Assembly: GCA_015179025.1 (NCBI GenBank)
Contig: WHUX01000420.1
Location: forward strand, 1-29,354
DNA length: 29,354 nt
Reading direction: 5' to 3'
Source of the DNA: Terfezia claveryi
Taxonomy: Eukaryota > Ascomycota > Pezizomycetes > Pezizales > Pezizaceae
This document shows, one piece after another, positions 18,691-28,449 of this stretch. The position numbers and the translations under genes are program-made. Positions within the stretch are counted from its first letter, which is position 1. Every line of letters starts with the position of its first letter. The notes under the pieces were generated by a model, which was not told where the DNA came from, searched no databases, and saw only the letters and a list, made by a program, of their open reading frames with translations.

Positions 18691-18697
18691 TACTAAT
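18662..18697. repeat. A/T palindrome at the LINE 3' tail
   Basis: AGTAAT followed by a T-run, an A-run and ATTACT, forming a near-perfect inverted repeat where a poly(A) tail is expected. It may be two tails joined head to head, or a short LINE tail inserted at another A-run. Confidence 0.6.
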
Positions 18698-18749
18698 TTT
18701 GCATAGGAACCCTAATTCGAATAAATATGCCATTGAGCTTGTTTGGTCC

Positions 18750-18892
18750 CCTGTACTAAAATAATATTGGCATGCTAATCTCAAGTCATGAGAACCAAAG
18801 ATTTAAAGTGGATGGTTAGTGAAATCAGGAAAAGGCAGAAATGGGTGGGGGAAGAGGCAGTAAGATTTTGGTGGGTCAAAGCCCATGTTGTT
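18750..18892 (+). mobile_element. LINE family 2 fragment (RNase H region)
   Basis: TCTCAAGTC..AGGAAAAGGCAG..GGGGAAGAGGCAGTAAGAT and GGGTCAAAGCCCATGT match 21847-21980 in the same orientation. The match ends just before the codons for HVGI.GNEE. Open reading is lost. Confidence 0.65.
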
Positions 18893-19330
18893 CCTGCCTC
18901 TTGTTGACATACCCACCATATTACCATATTGTTTAGTCTGGTTCCTAGTAATGCATTTCATATTCCACCTGCCCAGACTGAACTTCAGAAGAATATGGAG
19001 CTTGAGGATGTCAATGGGTGACGAAGGCCAGTAGGACCATTGGTAATTGGCGGAGGGGTGGGGGTCGGGGATGGGGGGTGGGTATGATGACAACAGAAAA
19101 GAATCGGAAATAAATAAGGAAGTTCAGGGTAACTCAAAGACTTTCTGTAAGTAAGTAAGGGCTTCAGGTTTTAGGGTTAATCGCTAGCGCCACTACCCCC
19201 ACAGCTTTCAGAAGGAGGGGAGCGCCAAGCGCTGATGAGATGAAGGATCTGATAAGCATTTTAGCTTTAACTTTCCTGTAGTGTAGCCGCGCATATGATT
19301 GCCTGACCCTCTTGAATCCACCCTGCTCTC

Positions 19331-19344
19331 AAGGGATGGTCCAC
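19331..19344. other. Imperfect 14-bp target duplication (left)
   Basis: AAGGGATGGTCCAC, against AAGGGATGGTACAC at 19497-19510: 13 of 14 bases agree. Confidence 0.8.
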
Positions 19345-19496
19345 TTTTTTTATTTTTTATTTTTTTATACTTATTACTCTTATTCGGTCCCAGTAAGGGG
19401 ACCATGAAGAGCCACTCGGAAACCCGAGTGGATTCAGGACAAGGCAAATTAATCTGCTAGGTCCGGCGCGCAGAAAGCAGAAGATCGATACATGTG
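19345..19496 (-). mobile_element. Short 5'-truncated LINE insertion (about 152 bp)
   Basis: On the minus strand it reads AGATTAATTTGCC, GAATCCACTCGGGTTTCCGAGTGGCTC, then GGTCCCCTTACTGGGACCGAATAAGAGTAATAAG and an A-rich tail. It has the 3' UTR layout of the 457-bp insertion, plus a clean hairpin (GGTCCC/GGGACC) just before the tail, and is flanked by a 14-bp duplication with one mismatch. No coding part is left. Confidence 0.88.
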
Positions 19497-19510
19497 AAGG
19501 GATGGTACAC
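19497..19510. other. Imperfect 14-bp target duplication (right)
   Basis: AAGGGATGGTACAC, the partner of 19331-19344. Confidence 0.8.
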
Positions 19511-19929
19511 ACGAGTACCAAGTCTCGTTTTTAAACAAAAAGGAGTGGATAGCCCTGCATATGGACTGAATGCATGTAAGGCGATGCTGAAAGGAAATTA
19601 GCAAGTAAGTACGTAAATGACCAGACTAAATTAGACTATTAGTTGATCAGTACTTTCATAGGCGGTCGCATGTTGATGTAAGTGGAATCAATGTTATGAT
19701 ATGCCCTCTTCCGTCGGGATTCTCCCGCTCATGCGATTAGTCTGGTTATCATGCGATAATGTCATGGCTGTCTTTAGTCGTTGCGTGACCGGAAAGAATA
19801 GTCCCCGTATGCATGATATCTGTTTTATGGCTGCATAGGCTTATCTGATTCTATCTTACACCAGCACTTGGCGTCGGGCTCTTTTTGGGCTGGGGGGGGG
19901 GGGTAGTCAGGAAGGGGAAGAAAATGAAC

Positions 19930-20830
19930 ATATCTACAAGTTACCATGATCCCATCCAACCTCCCGGCTGCACCTGGCATAGTACAGAAAGTTACCATAT
20001 ACACTTCAAACCCTCTCTACTTACCGGCTCTACAGCTGCCAGAGATACAGCACTAAATCTTTCTACGGGAGCCATAGGTCCGCCACCGAAAAGGGACCTT
20101 AAGGGCAAGGGCCACCCTCGACACAGCAGTGGCATGGGTCAGAGGCCATACCTGAATACCTGGGAACTATACGGCAGATTCAAGAGCAAGCCTCCAAGCG
20201 AGCCTGGGCCTATTACAGGCTCCCTAAAGACCGCAAATCTCAGGAGGTCTCAAATGTCTATCTACCGTAGGGCAGGGCGGGCTGCACAAGGAACCAGCAA
20301 GGGCCTTGGCCTCCGACGCACAGAGTGGGATCGTTTCGCTCTGTCAGTCTAAACTTGGACCCATACGAACAAAGGGCCCTTTCCCTACGAGAGGCCGGTG
20401 CCCGCCAGACTACGGCCATCGCTACACTGACTCGGTAAAGCATGCTCAACATGATGCCCACACTGCGACTACCCAAGGGAGGATGGCACACACGTTGTAT
20501 TCCACTGCCCCAAGCCAACCATGTCACATCGGCCTACACTTGCGCAGACCTGACCAACCAATTTGGAGGAAAGATGACGAAAACCAGGAGGTGTGGGACC
20601 CACTACAGCCTTTCTGTCCTATTTATATCCCATGCTCAGATAAAGTCTTATTTACCAGGTACAAGATGGTAATAAATCGGGAGCAGGGTGGAATGTTTTG
20701 TTGTTTGCGCCCACCGGAGGGGTGTGGAGGCCCCATCATCTATTTAGCATTTCTACTTCTCTTCAGTTCTTCCTACCATACTTCACCGGGTAGTATATCA
20801 TCACCGGGAAATGCATCAATTCACGCAATC
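19930..20830 (+). pseudogene. LINE copy without nested insertions (RNase H end, zinc knuckle, 3' UTR)
   Basis: The codons at about 20456-20515 read CPHCDYPREDGTHVVFHCP, a C-x2-C..H-x4-C knuckle as found after RNase H in fungal LINEs. From 20472 onward it matches 16118-16380 and then 18481-18545, which makes it the intact reference for the dismembered LINE. Upstream (19930-20440) there is a 155-codon open piece and other frames that look like decayed RT/RNase H, but I cannot place motifs there. Stops and frame changes are frequent. No poly(A) tail is visible after 20830. Confidence 0.6.
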
Positions 20831-21004
20831 AACTTCTAGCGGCCCGAGATCTAGTTACACGATACACAGGAGATCCAACGCTTCTTCTAACAACAATAGG
20901 AGATAATGACGAGGTCTGGAATGAGTTTGGGGCAGTGGGGGTGCTTGGCCCCTCATAGGCAAGGGGGTAGCCACCATAGTAACTGACTCAACTGAGGAGT
21001 CAAT

Positions 21005-21580
21005 CCTCCACATCAGACTGCCAATCTTCCATCTCCTATCCGGACTCATCTAGCGATGCCTCAGCTGTTCTAGATCTTTCAGACTCTTCAAAAGTGGACA
21101 GATACCTTCCGTGGTTGCGTTGCTTTGCCTTTATTCTTCCGAGACAGTGGCTGAGATATCCGTTGCGCACGAGCCTCTCGCGCGGCTTTTTTCTTCTTCT
21201 CAGCACGATCTCTTTGCAAATAGAGCTGATGAAGTACAGTACCATCAAGAACAGTGCCCTCTTCAGTTGAAAGGTCCTTCCTGTTGATTGGGGCCGCCAA
21301 TTTTTGCGCTTGTTGCCACTTTCTGAGGAAATCTCGTTCGAGTTGTAAGTCTTTATCAGTATTGCGAGTGAACATCTCCAAAGAGTGAATCAACTCTGCC
21401 AATTCGACTCGATCAATATCCTAGTCCTTTCGTTGAAGTAATAGCCTGTCTTGTCTGGCTTTATGTAGCATGGCAGTAGAATTTCGAGGTGTTGGAGGGA
21501 CTGGTGGTGGGAATGTGGATTTTGATTCATTTTCTAGATCTCGATAGGTTGGTAATTTGGTTAAAACCTTTCATGAATTG
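21005..21580 (-). pseudogene. C-terminal tail of a DNA transposase (possibly pogo/Tigger-like)
   Basis: On the minus strand the frame contains LPTYRDLENES, a proline stretch PPPVPPTPRN, a helical Leu/Gln/Arg-rich part with one TAG stop, FTRNTDKDLQLERDFLRKW, and a basic segment (RAEKKKKAAREARAQR, SRKNKGKA). After a frame change it ends in an acidic tail (FEESERSRTAEASLDESG, EDWQSDVED). Proline/TP linker, coiled coil, basic patch and acidic end is the layout of the C-terminus of many fungal pogo-like DDE transposases. No catalytic domain is present, so the family is inference. Confidence 0.35.
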
Positions 21581-21839
21581 GGTGAAATTAGCCCACTACC
21601 TCTCCATGCACTCGGAATATTATCTTTAGTATAAGCCCAGTTTGAGCTTTACCAGGAGTGGTAGAAAATCTCCCTTCTTGATTGCCACGTTACCAAAACG
21701 ACTTAGACGATCGACCTCCTTCCCATATGCCTTCTGTAGTGGTAAAATATACCACCATCCAATGGCTGAAGAAGATGTGGGGTATGAGAAGGAAGACAAT
21801 ATGCAACAATCTGATGAGAAATACAATATTCAATGAAAT

Positions 21840-22353
21840 CAATATACTTAAAATATTATTGGATGCAAGTCTCAAGTCGTGGGAACGGGGGATTAAGGTG
21901 GGCGGTTAATAAAATCGGGAAAAAGGCAGGAAATGATGGGGAAGAGGCAGTAAGATTTGGGCGGGTCAAAGCCCATGTCGGAATATTTGGCAATGAGGAA
22001 ACTGGCCGAAGCAAGGGGCAACATCAGAAGTAGGGGGAGTTGCCACGGAGGGAGAGGGGGGGGGGTCCAGAAAGGTGGCTGGAGTAATTGAAAAACGGGA
22101 AAGCCTTGGTCGATTACATTGCTGGACGGGGAAAAGGGGACTGCAAGTGTGGAGGCATATCCTAGATCCGACGGTATATTCGGGGTGCAGATTTTGTGAG
22201 ATGGGTCCTGAGACAAGAACGCATGTAGCCCTATCCTGTACAGCCCGGGAATGGATTGGTAAGAGGTGGAGTTCTTGGAAGCAGGGGGAAGATAGAAGAC
22301 GCGGTGGTTGCGGAAGACTAAGGAAAGGGAGAAAGAAGTCGCGATGGAGGTGA
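21840..22353 (+). pseudogene. LINE family 2: RNase H end and zinc knuckle
   Basis: Codons at 21968-22000 read AHVGIFGNEE, the last conserved RNase H motif of LINEs (AHVGI.GNE.AD). Further on, frame 22075-22353 has GLQVWRHIL, then CRFCEMGPETRTHVALSC (22186-22239), a C-x2-C..H-x4-C knuckle, followed by REWIGKRWSSW. A frame change and a stop lie between the two parts. It belongs to a different family from the other LINE because the knuckle sequences do not match. Confidence 0.75.
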
Positions 22354-22369
22354 TGGGATTGATGTATTT

Positions 22370-23060
22370 ACGAATGCGCGCGCTTTTTTATGTCTTTTCT
22401 TAGGCTAGGGATTGAAAGCTTAGTTTGAACATTCAAAGGGCAGGCTTCGGGACTCACAGGGCAGTGCCCGACTAAAGGGGTTGTCGACAATGGGGCCCGT
22501 GGCCTTCAAATGAATATGTGTATGGGCTCTAGTGAAGATTGTGCTCAAGTATTAGCTTTCGTAGTCTTATTTGCGGGGGAGGGGGCTCCTCGTAGAGCAG
22601 GGGGCTAAGTTGGTACTGAGGTTCCTTTGTGCCAACCAGACTACTGAGGATCGATCACAAGAAGTCATCATTCTCAATATCGAGAAAACTTAGTACTACG
22701 GGTATATAAACACGTCTCTTCTGGTCAGATCGGCGTCGATGTAGGATTGCGCTGTGGCACTGGGGGTATCAGCTACGATTGCTATAAGCCATGCGGTTGC
22801 GTTGTTGTGATTATATTGACGAAGGGTAGGAAGGAGTATCGTAGGAGGGAGGACGGAGAAAGAAGTGGTTGGTCAGGGTGGAGCAAGTTATAAGTGTATG
22901 TGGGAAGAAGCGAAGGAGCGGTGCGAGACTGACAAGTAGTTATCTTTAGAGTTAGCTAGGCGAGGAGAGTGGAAGGCGTATTAATAATAGCGAAAATAGT
23001 ATCTTGACCAGAAATCGTCCCCTAGAGATAGCGTACTGAGGTGAGAATAGTGGTAACGGT
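22370..23060. other. Gene-free stretch
   Basis: No supported frame. The segment 22570-22645 resembles, in inverted orientation, 24330-24400 (shared GGAGGGGGC and TGTGCCAACCA blocks), so it may be an old dispersed repeat. Confidence 0.35.
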
Positions 23061-23084
23061 TCTGTCCGAGACAAAAAAAAATAT

Positions 23085-23167
23085 GGCTCAGCTGGGAATT
23101 GAACACCCTCTGCCTAAATCAGCAGGAAAACTACATAGTGAGTATCATTCCATTAGACCACTGTGCC
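23085..23167 (-). ncRNA. tRNA-like unit, probably SINE-like or a tRNA pseudogene
   Basis: The 83-nt minus-strand sequence starts GGCACAG and ends CTGAGCC, which pair as an acceptor stem with one mismatch. Box A (TGGTCTAATGG) and box B (GTTCAATTC) fit the RNA polymerase III consensus. A T-run follows (A-run 23072-23081 on the plus strand), suitable as a Pol III terminator. The anticodon arm does not fold into a standard 7-nt loop, and the T stem is damaged, so no isotype is assigned. Two related copies lie downstream. Confidence 0.55.
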
Positions 23168-23432
23168 TTTTGTGATAGCAGCCTAATAGCGCTGCATAGT
23201 CTTGTGCTGCCTTTCTAGAAGTACCAAGCAACAAGGATAAAGCGCCAAGGTCAACCAGGCGAGACTAACAAACTATATGTTGATAAATTTTAGGCAGCGG
23301 AAGTGGCTCTAAAGAGGCAGCGCAGGACGCATTCTTTTAATTGGGTGTGTCTGGTGCGCTAGCGTTGGTAAGGGTCTCTTATAGAGCAGGTCTGCGGCAG
23401 TAAGTGAGAGCAGCACTTGTAGATGGCAATAT

Positions 23433-23528
23433 ATGAGCGATGTAATTGAAGACTTGCTTGAGTATTTTCAGGAGAGAAATAGAGAGCCGGAGCGAGCTGT
23501 ATATGTACAACACGTTAATTCAGGGTAA
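23433..23528 (+). other. Short open frame, 31 codons, unsupported
   Basis: ATG to TAA encoding MSDVIEDLLEYFQERN and 15 more residues. The opening is acidic and helical, like a gene start, but nothing downstream continues it. It is recorded because it does not overlap a known repeat. Confidence 0.12.
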
Positions 23529-23609
23529 ACAGAGAGCAGGGATCTAGAATTATCAGCCAATCAAAAGCGAGATAAACTCAGGGTGGCGGAAGCCAGGCCT
23601 TTCTCTTCA

Positions 23610-23960
23610 TCCTTCAGGATGGTATGACATAGCACTCTGAACCACGGGTGGATTTTATAGTCAAGCAAGTTAATCTGCCGCCCGTTGAAGATGGGGAAAA
23701 TCAGGAAGGGAAGGAAAATCGCTGTCTGAGAAGTGCTATAGAAATTGGCCAGGGAATCGCTCTGTATGAATAAACAGACAAGGGGGATGGAAAAGCTCGA
23801 TGATGCCATGGGGATGAAGACTATGAAATAGAAGTGGACTGTGTTATCTGAGTCTGCTGTGCTGTATAGGGCTCCGAAGAAGCCTTCGACCGCGCCCTAT
23901 CCCACTACTTCCTGCTGATCCTGTCTCCAGAATGACATAACGGCCCAGAGATAAGAGGCC
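23610..23960 (-). mobile_element. Decayed LINE 3' end
   Basis: The minus strand carries codons GAVEGFFGALYST, matching EATEAFFGLLYRE of the 457-bp LINE. Further on, GGCAGATTAACTTGC and AAATCCACCCGTGG match its 3' UTR. There is no clear poly(A) tail or duplication. Confidence 0.55.
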
Positions 23961-23969
23961 TTCGAACCT

Positions 23970-26130
23970 ACAAGCGGACAAAAGACATCGGGTGGGAGAG
24001 CTAGAGCGAGTTTAGAATGGTGGATGTGCGTTTGACAGGGACGAGGCTACAATTAGAGAACACATACTTCGAGGTTTTAATGCTCTCACTGTCACTGTAT
24101 CTTCAGCTGCGTTCGAGACAGGGATATTTCTTGAAGTATCTGCCTATTTATATTACATCTATGCTCTTATCTGATTCTCTAGCGCATCAAATCTTGGCAC
24201 ATCCCTCATTTCCCCCCCCCCCCCCTCCTCCCCTCTTTCCAACCCTTATCTGAATGCTTACACAACTTCTGCTAACACAACCCTAATTTCAACTTTATTC
24301 AGGCCTTACTCACTCCCTAGTGTGGTTGGCACAAGCCCCTCCACAGGAGGCCCCCTCCCAGAATCCCGGACAGCCAGACGTAAACACTTGCCTTTCCAAC
24401 CACTTTCTATAAGCAAACACCTCTAAGGTCATTAGCACCCAGTACCAACTCACGGATTCATATCACTACTAATTAGTTTCATTTTCCCACAGCTCATAAG
24501 CGCAAATCTCCCTCCGAATCGACTCTTCTCCAGCCGGACTTACTGAGTAGCCATTCATCCAACTTCCTGTGAGCGACACCGATCCGCGAGGAGTACTTGC
24601 TCAAGCTTAGTTTGCATTCGAAGGCAGAGCGGTATCCCTAGGCTTCTCAATATGTACAATTTACAATAGCTTCCATAATTTATACATATTGTGGTGTTCA
24701 CCTACTCCTACCTACACTTCCGACTACCTCTGTCTAGCAGACCCTTACTATGGTATTGGCTATATTTGTAACAGGGTGTCCATAAAGATAATTCAGTCGC
24801 TGTTGCCTCAATTCCCGGTGTCAGGCAAATCCTTTTGCACCGATACTCAAACTTCTCCCGATCGCTATTAAGGTTTTACTCTGCATTCCCACTTACAAGC
24901 AAGGAGCTCAGTTGAAAAACTCTTAAGATGTTACAGATACCTTTGGAAGCACATCAATAGTATCACAAGTCATTCATCTGGGTTTAGTTCTCAGTTATTC
25001 TTTTTGGTTTTGTGCCGAGGGGATCTTCTAGTCAGAATCTACATGCCCCGCCTCCAACTATACTCGTCACTGCCTACTAACAATTCTATAACGTAATCCT
25101 ACTGCTATTATATATGGCATGCCTTCGATAGGTGCCTATTGTGGCGTTTGCCAGACTATAGCCACCATGCACTGACACAGATATTCAAGTTTAGCTACGT
25201 TACATCATTCATTTCCATCTCGCCATCCATCTTCATCGCTTCGAGATTCGACTTCTTTATATTGGCTCATATAGCGAGTACATCGGTGGCGCAAACTACT
25301 TGTAGCTTATAGATTCGTCAAGAGTAGCAACATTCAACGGCACTTGGATACACAAGCACAAACTATCTAGAGACTGCTCTGCCGCCCTAGCTTGTAATAT
25401 GCATTTCTTTGCCTCTCCCAGGTATAAAATTTGTTATGATCTATATACTAGATTTCTTTCCTAGCATTATTTCCCTCAAGAATTGGGCTGCCTTTTGCTC
25501 AGCACCATTGAAGCCTTCTCATATATTACTCTGGCAATTGTGCCGCTCCTTTTCAATCCCTAGCGCGCAACCCTGGCCGAAAGGAGGGAAACATAGAGTT
25601 CCTGGTGAAGGGCGGAGAATTAACCCTCGAATCCGGTGCGGGACAGGGGTCGGGAAGGCGGAAAGGGCGGGAAAAAGCGATTTGGGCGAGGACAACCACG
25701 ATGCGGCGAGGCGAAGTCGAGTTAAAGTACCCAAGATTGATTTTTAAGCTGATGGTGTGGCCGTAAAATGTTTGTAAATTGCTTTATGGTTCCGAGTGTG
25801 TAGGCAAATTAAATAGGTTTATGACTATTAGAACTCCAATCATGGAGGTTTCTCTCACTTACCTTCTACTCGAAAAGGCGGGTATCTCAAGCATTTGTGG
25901 AATAAGGATTGAGGTAAGGCTTGTGATAGCGACGTCTAGAGCAAGGAAAGCTGTATTTGAGGTGTTTTAGACTGGGAGCATCGAAACTACAAGTACCTCG
26001 CAGCGAGGTACAGTACATATTTAGGAGACTGGCAATATGGCGTCAGCGACAGCGGGAGAGGGAGAGTTAGTCTCGTTGAAAAGAGAGTAGCAGACAGGCA
26101 GGTTATGAGACTACACGATGCACGATGTCA
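23970..26130. other. Gene-free, low-complexity stretch
   Basis: Short frames only, none with a motif. A run of 14 C occurs at 24212-24225. The segment 25560-25740 is more GC-rich than its surroundings and open in two frames, but shows no recognisable domain. Confidence 0.4.
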
Positions 26131-26136
26131 TAGAAA

Positions 26137-26230
26137 GGCACAGTGGTCTAATCGTATAATTCCCACTATGTAGTGTCCTGCTAATTTTCAGCAGGGGTAG
26201 GTGATCTGGGTTTTGCAATTCTGCTATCAG
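26137..26230 (+). ncRNA. tRNA-like unit, second copy
   Basis: GGCACAGTGGTCTAATCG shares start and box A with the unit at 23085-23167. CACTATGTAG.GTCCTGCT.ATTT.CAGCAG then follows the same path. Box B is degenerate (GGGTTTTGCAATTC). Probably a pseudogene copy. Confidence 0.5.
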
Positions 26231-26452
26231 AGGGAGCTACATTCTTGAGGTCACAAAGCTATCCCTTCTTCTCCTATCCACCCAATAACTTTCGACAACC
26301 CATCGCTTAGCTGCTCCTAATATTTATATACCTCTTCTGCCCTTCTAGATGCCCCACACAAATATTCCCGCTATGTAGATCAAGGGTTTCTATAAGAACT
26401 TCTTGTATTACATGCCACGGAATATTAAGCCAGAGTTAAGCCTCATCCTCAA

Positions 26453-26535
26453 CAAAAAGGCTCAAAAAGGCTCAAAAAGGCTCAGCTGGCAATTGAACCA
26501 CCCGCCCTCTGCCTGAAATCAGCATCCAGGAAAAG
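26453..26535 (-). ncRNA. tRNA-like unit, third copy, 3' part with repeated tail
   Basis: The minus strand carries CTGATTTCAGGCAGAGGGC, box B (GGTTCAATTG) and CCAGCTGAGCC, as in the first unit. After GAGCC the 10-bp tail unit TTTTTGAGCC follows twice more. The 5' half with box A is missing or unrecognisable. Short repeated tails are common in tRNA-derived SINEs. Confidence 0.5.
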
Positions 26536-26539
26536 AGGA

Positions 26540-28390
26540 GTAAGAAATGAAGAGTGCCGGAAAATTGTAGCATAACCTTTACCTAGGTAGCTAACAACAA
26601 GGGTAAACTAACTATCGACCGAGCCGCATGCATCTTCTAGGCCACAACCACTTGATACTAATTTCAGTGGCTTCTCCAACACGACCCACTCCTACAGCGC
26701 TTGACGTATAATGGTCTGGGGCCACAGCCAGGCATCAGCTTCGCCATTGGTAGTGTTCTCATATTTGAAATGAAAGCCCTCCAGTCCCGGGAGCTGTGGA
26801 CGCTAAGGTTGCCATATTTACCCGGATCGGAGGATATTACTTCTCAATTCGTATATGCGTAGTTATATTTATAACGGAAGTGGCACCTCAGTTGCCTAAA
26901 CCTCAAAAGTGTTACCATGAAGGCCACTGCTGCCTCTAGCTCATTTACTGCGAGCGAGCCCTCCTAGGCCTCCTCCTTCCATGCCTCCTTGCTGAAATCC
27001 CAATCGTAGCTCTCCCATTTGTACATATTTGGCCCGATTTGAACTCAGGCTCCTCCGGTGGTACCGGTGCCTATGAACAGCACAGTGCTTCTTCTCAGAG
27101 ATGTCACTGGCAAGTGCCTGTGCGTCGTACGGAATTAATACACGGCCTATAGATATATTGTTGTTAACTTATGTTGGTATTTGAAACAGATACTAAATAA
27201 TGGACGCTGGTAGGTCGTTGGTCGGGTGTCTTTGGAAGAATTGGAAAACAAGGAACTCATGTCAAGAAGTCTACTAAACTTGCAAAGTTTTTAGTTAGCT
27301 GCCGTTGGCACGGCGAAAAATTTGCTTGGAACCTCGATAATAAAGACCGCTTCTTGTTTCGAGTTTGTATTATATTTCTATACTACTGGTGTTGCCCAGA
27401 ACAATGCTGCGGTGAGTTCGTGTATAAATATATCTCTAGCCTTACGAATTCTGATATGGGGTTATAGTGTGCAGAAAGGGGGATATAGAACGTTGCTCTA
27501 GTCGCCAAAATCTATATCCAAGAGAGCGTCTATATAGAGAAGCGGAGTAAGAATAAGGGTACACCCCAAATATCAGATGGGACCCCGTGCTGGATCTTGA
27601 GTCATCACAGTTCGGGCAGTAAATACCCCGATCATGCTCATGTGGTTGCAGGGAAGCCAAGAGTCCCAAAAGCAATGTTCTGACCAATTCAGCAATCGGG
27701 TCAAATGGTTGCGCTATTAACTTTCAAAGGTATCATCCGAATTGGGATACGTCGACAGAGGCTGAATGCGGTACGTTTGTGGGCTGACCCGCCCGTGTAT
27801 ACATCACCAGAGATATGACTTGATCTAGAAGTGGAATCTGGAACAAAGAAGGTACCGCTGCGGTCAGCCTTTCCGAAACAACTTCCCTTCCACTAATTCA
27901 TGGTTCGCCAGTGCATCTGAATGTGTCAATGTCTACCTTCATTTGACTTCATTTTTTTTTATTTTTTTTTTTTTAAAAATAAATGTACTGTATATTGATC
28001 GTACAGTACTACTGAATAATATTGACCAATTGACCAGGTTGCTGGGACCAGTACAGAGATATCGATCAACACAGCAGGGATATTGGAATCTACAAGTACA
28101 GCATAGATCGGACTCGGTACAGCGCAGATCGGTATCTGGCCTGCATGCTACATGCATTCATATGTGTCAGAACATGTGCTGCTGGGGTCACCTGCTACTT
28201 ACGTTAGTTTGAAAAGAAAAATCGAAGTCATGAATGCCCCAACACCACTCCAGCTACATATCTGTATTTGAAGTTTTAAGGGATCTACTTCCACCCCAAA
28301 CATACCATTACTGGCCCCGATTCCCGTATACATAAGTACAATACTATGTATCCACCCAATCTTACCTAAGTGGCGCCTGTATGCCATGAG
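26540..28390. other. Gene-free stretch upstream of the HET-like gene
   Basis: No supported frame. A T-run at 27950-27974 precedes a short open frame at 27943-28212 without recognisable features. GGACTCGGTACAGCGCAGATCGG near 28108-28130 is part of a small imperfect duplication. A box B-like GTTCAAATC occurs on the minus strand near 27045. Confidence 0.4.
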
Positions 28391-28449
28391 CTCGAGGTGT
28401 TTTTACGCAACTCAGACTAATTATTCTCATTTGTGACACAGAAAGCGAT

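Noticed and set aside
18803..19093. 96-codon minus-strand frame, and the similar 107-codon frame at 21893-22216
   Set aside because: Both are antisense to LINE family 2 on the plus strand. Their mutual similarity reflects the shared LINE.
25409..25747. 112-codon frame in a GC-richer patch
   Set aside because: No motif and no homologous copy in the window; the antisense frame is equally open, so coding status is unsupported.
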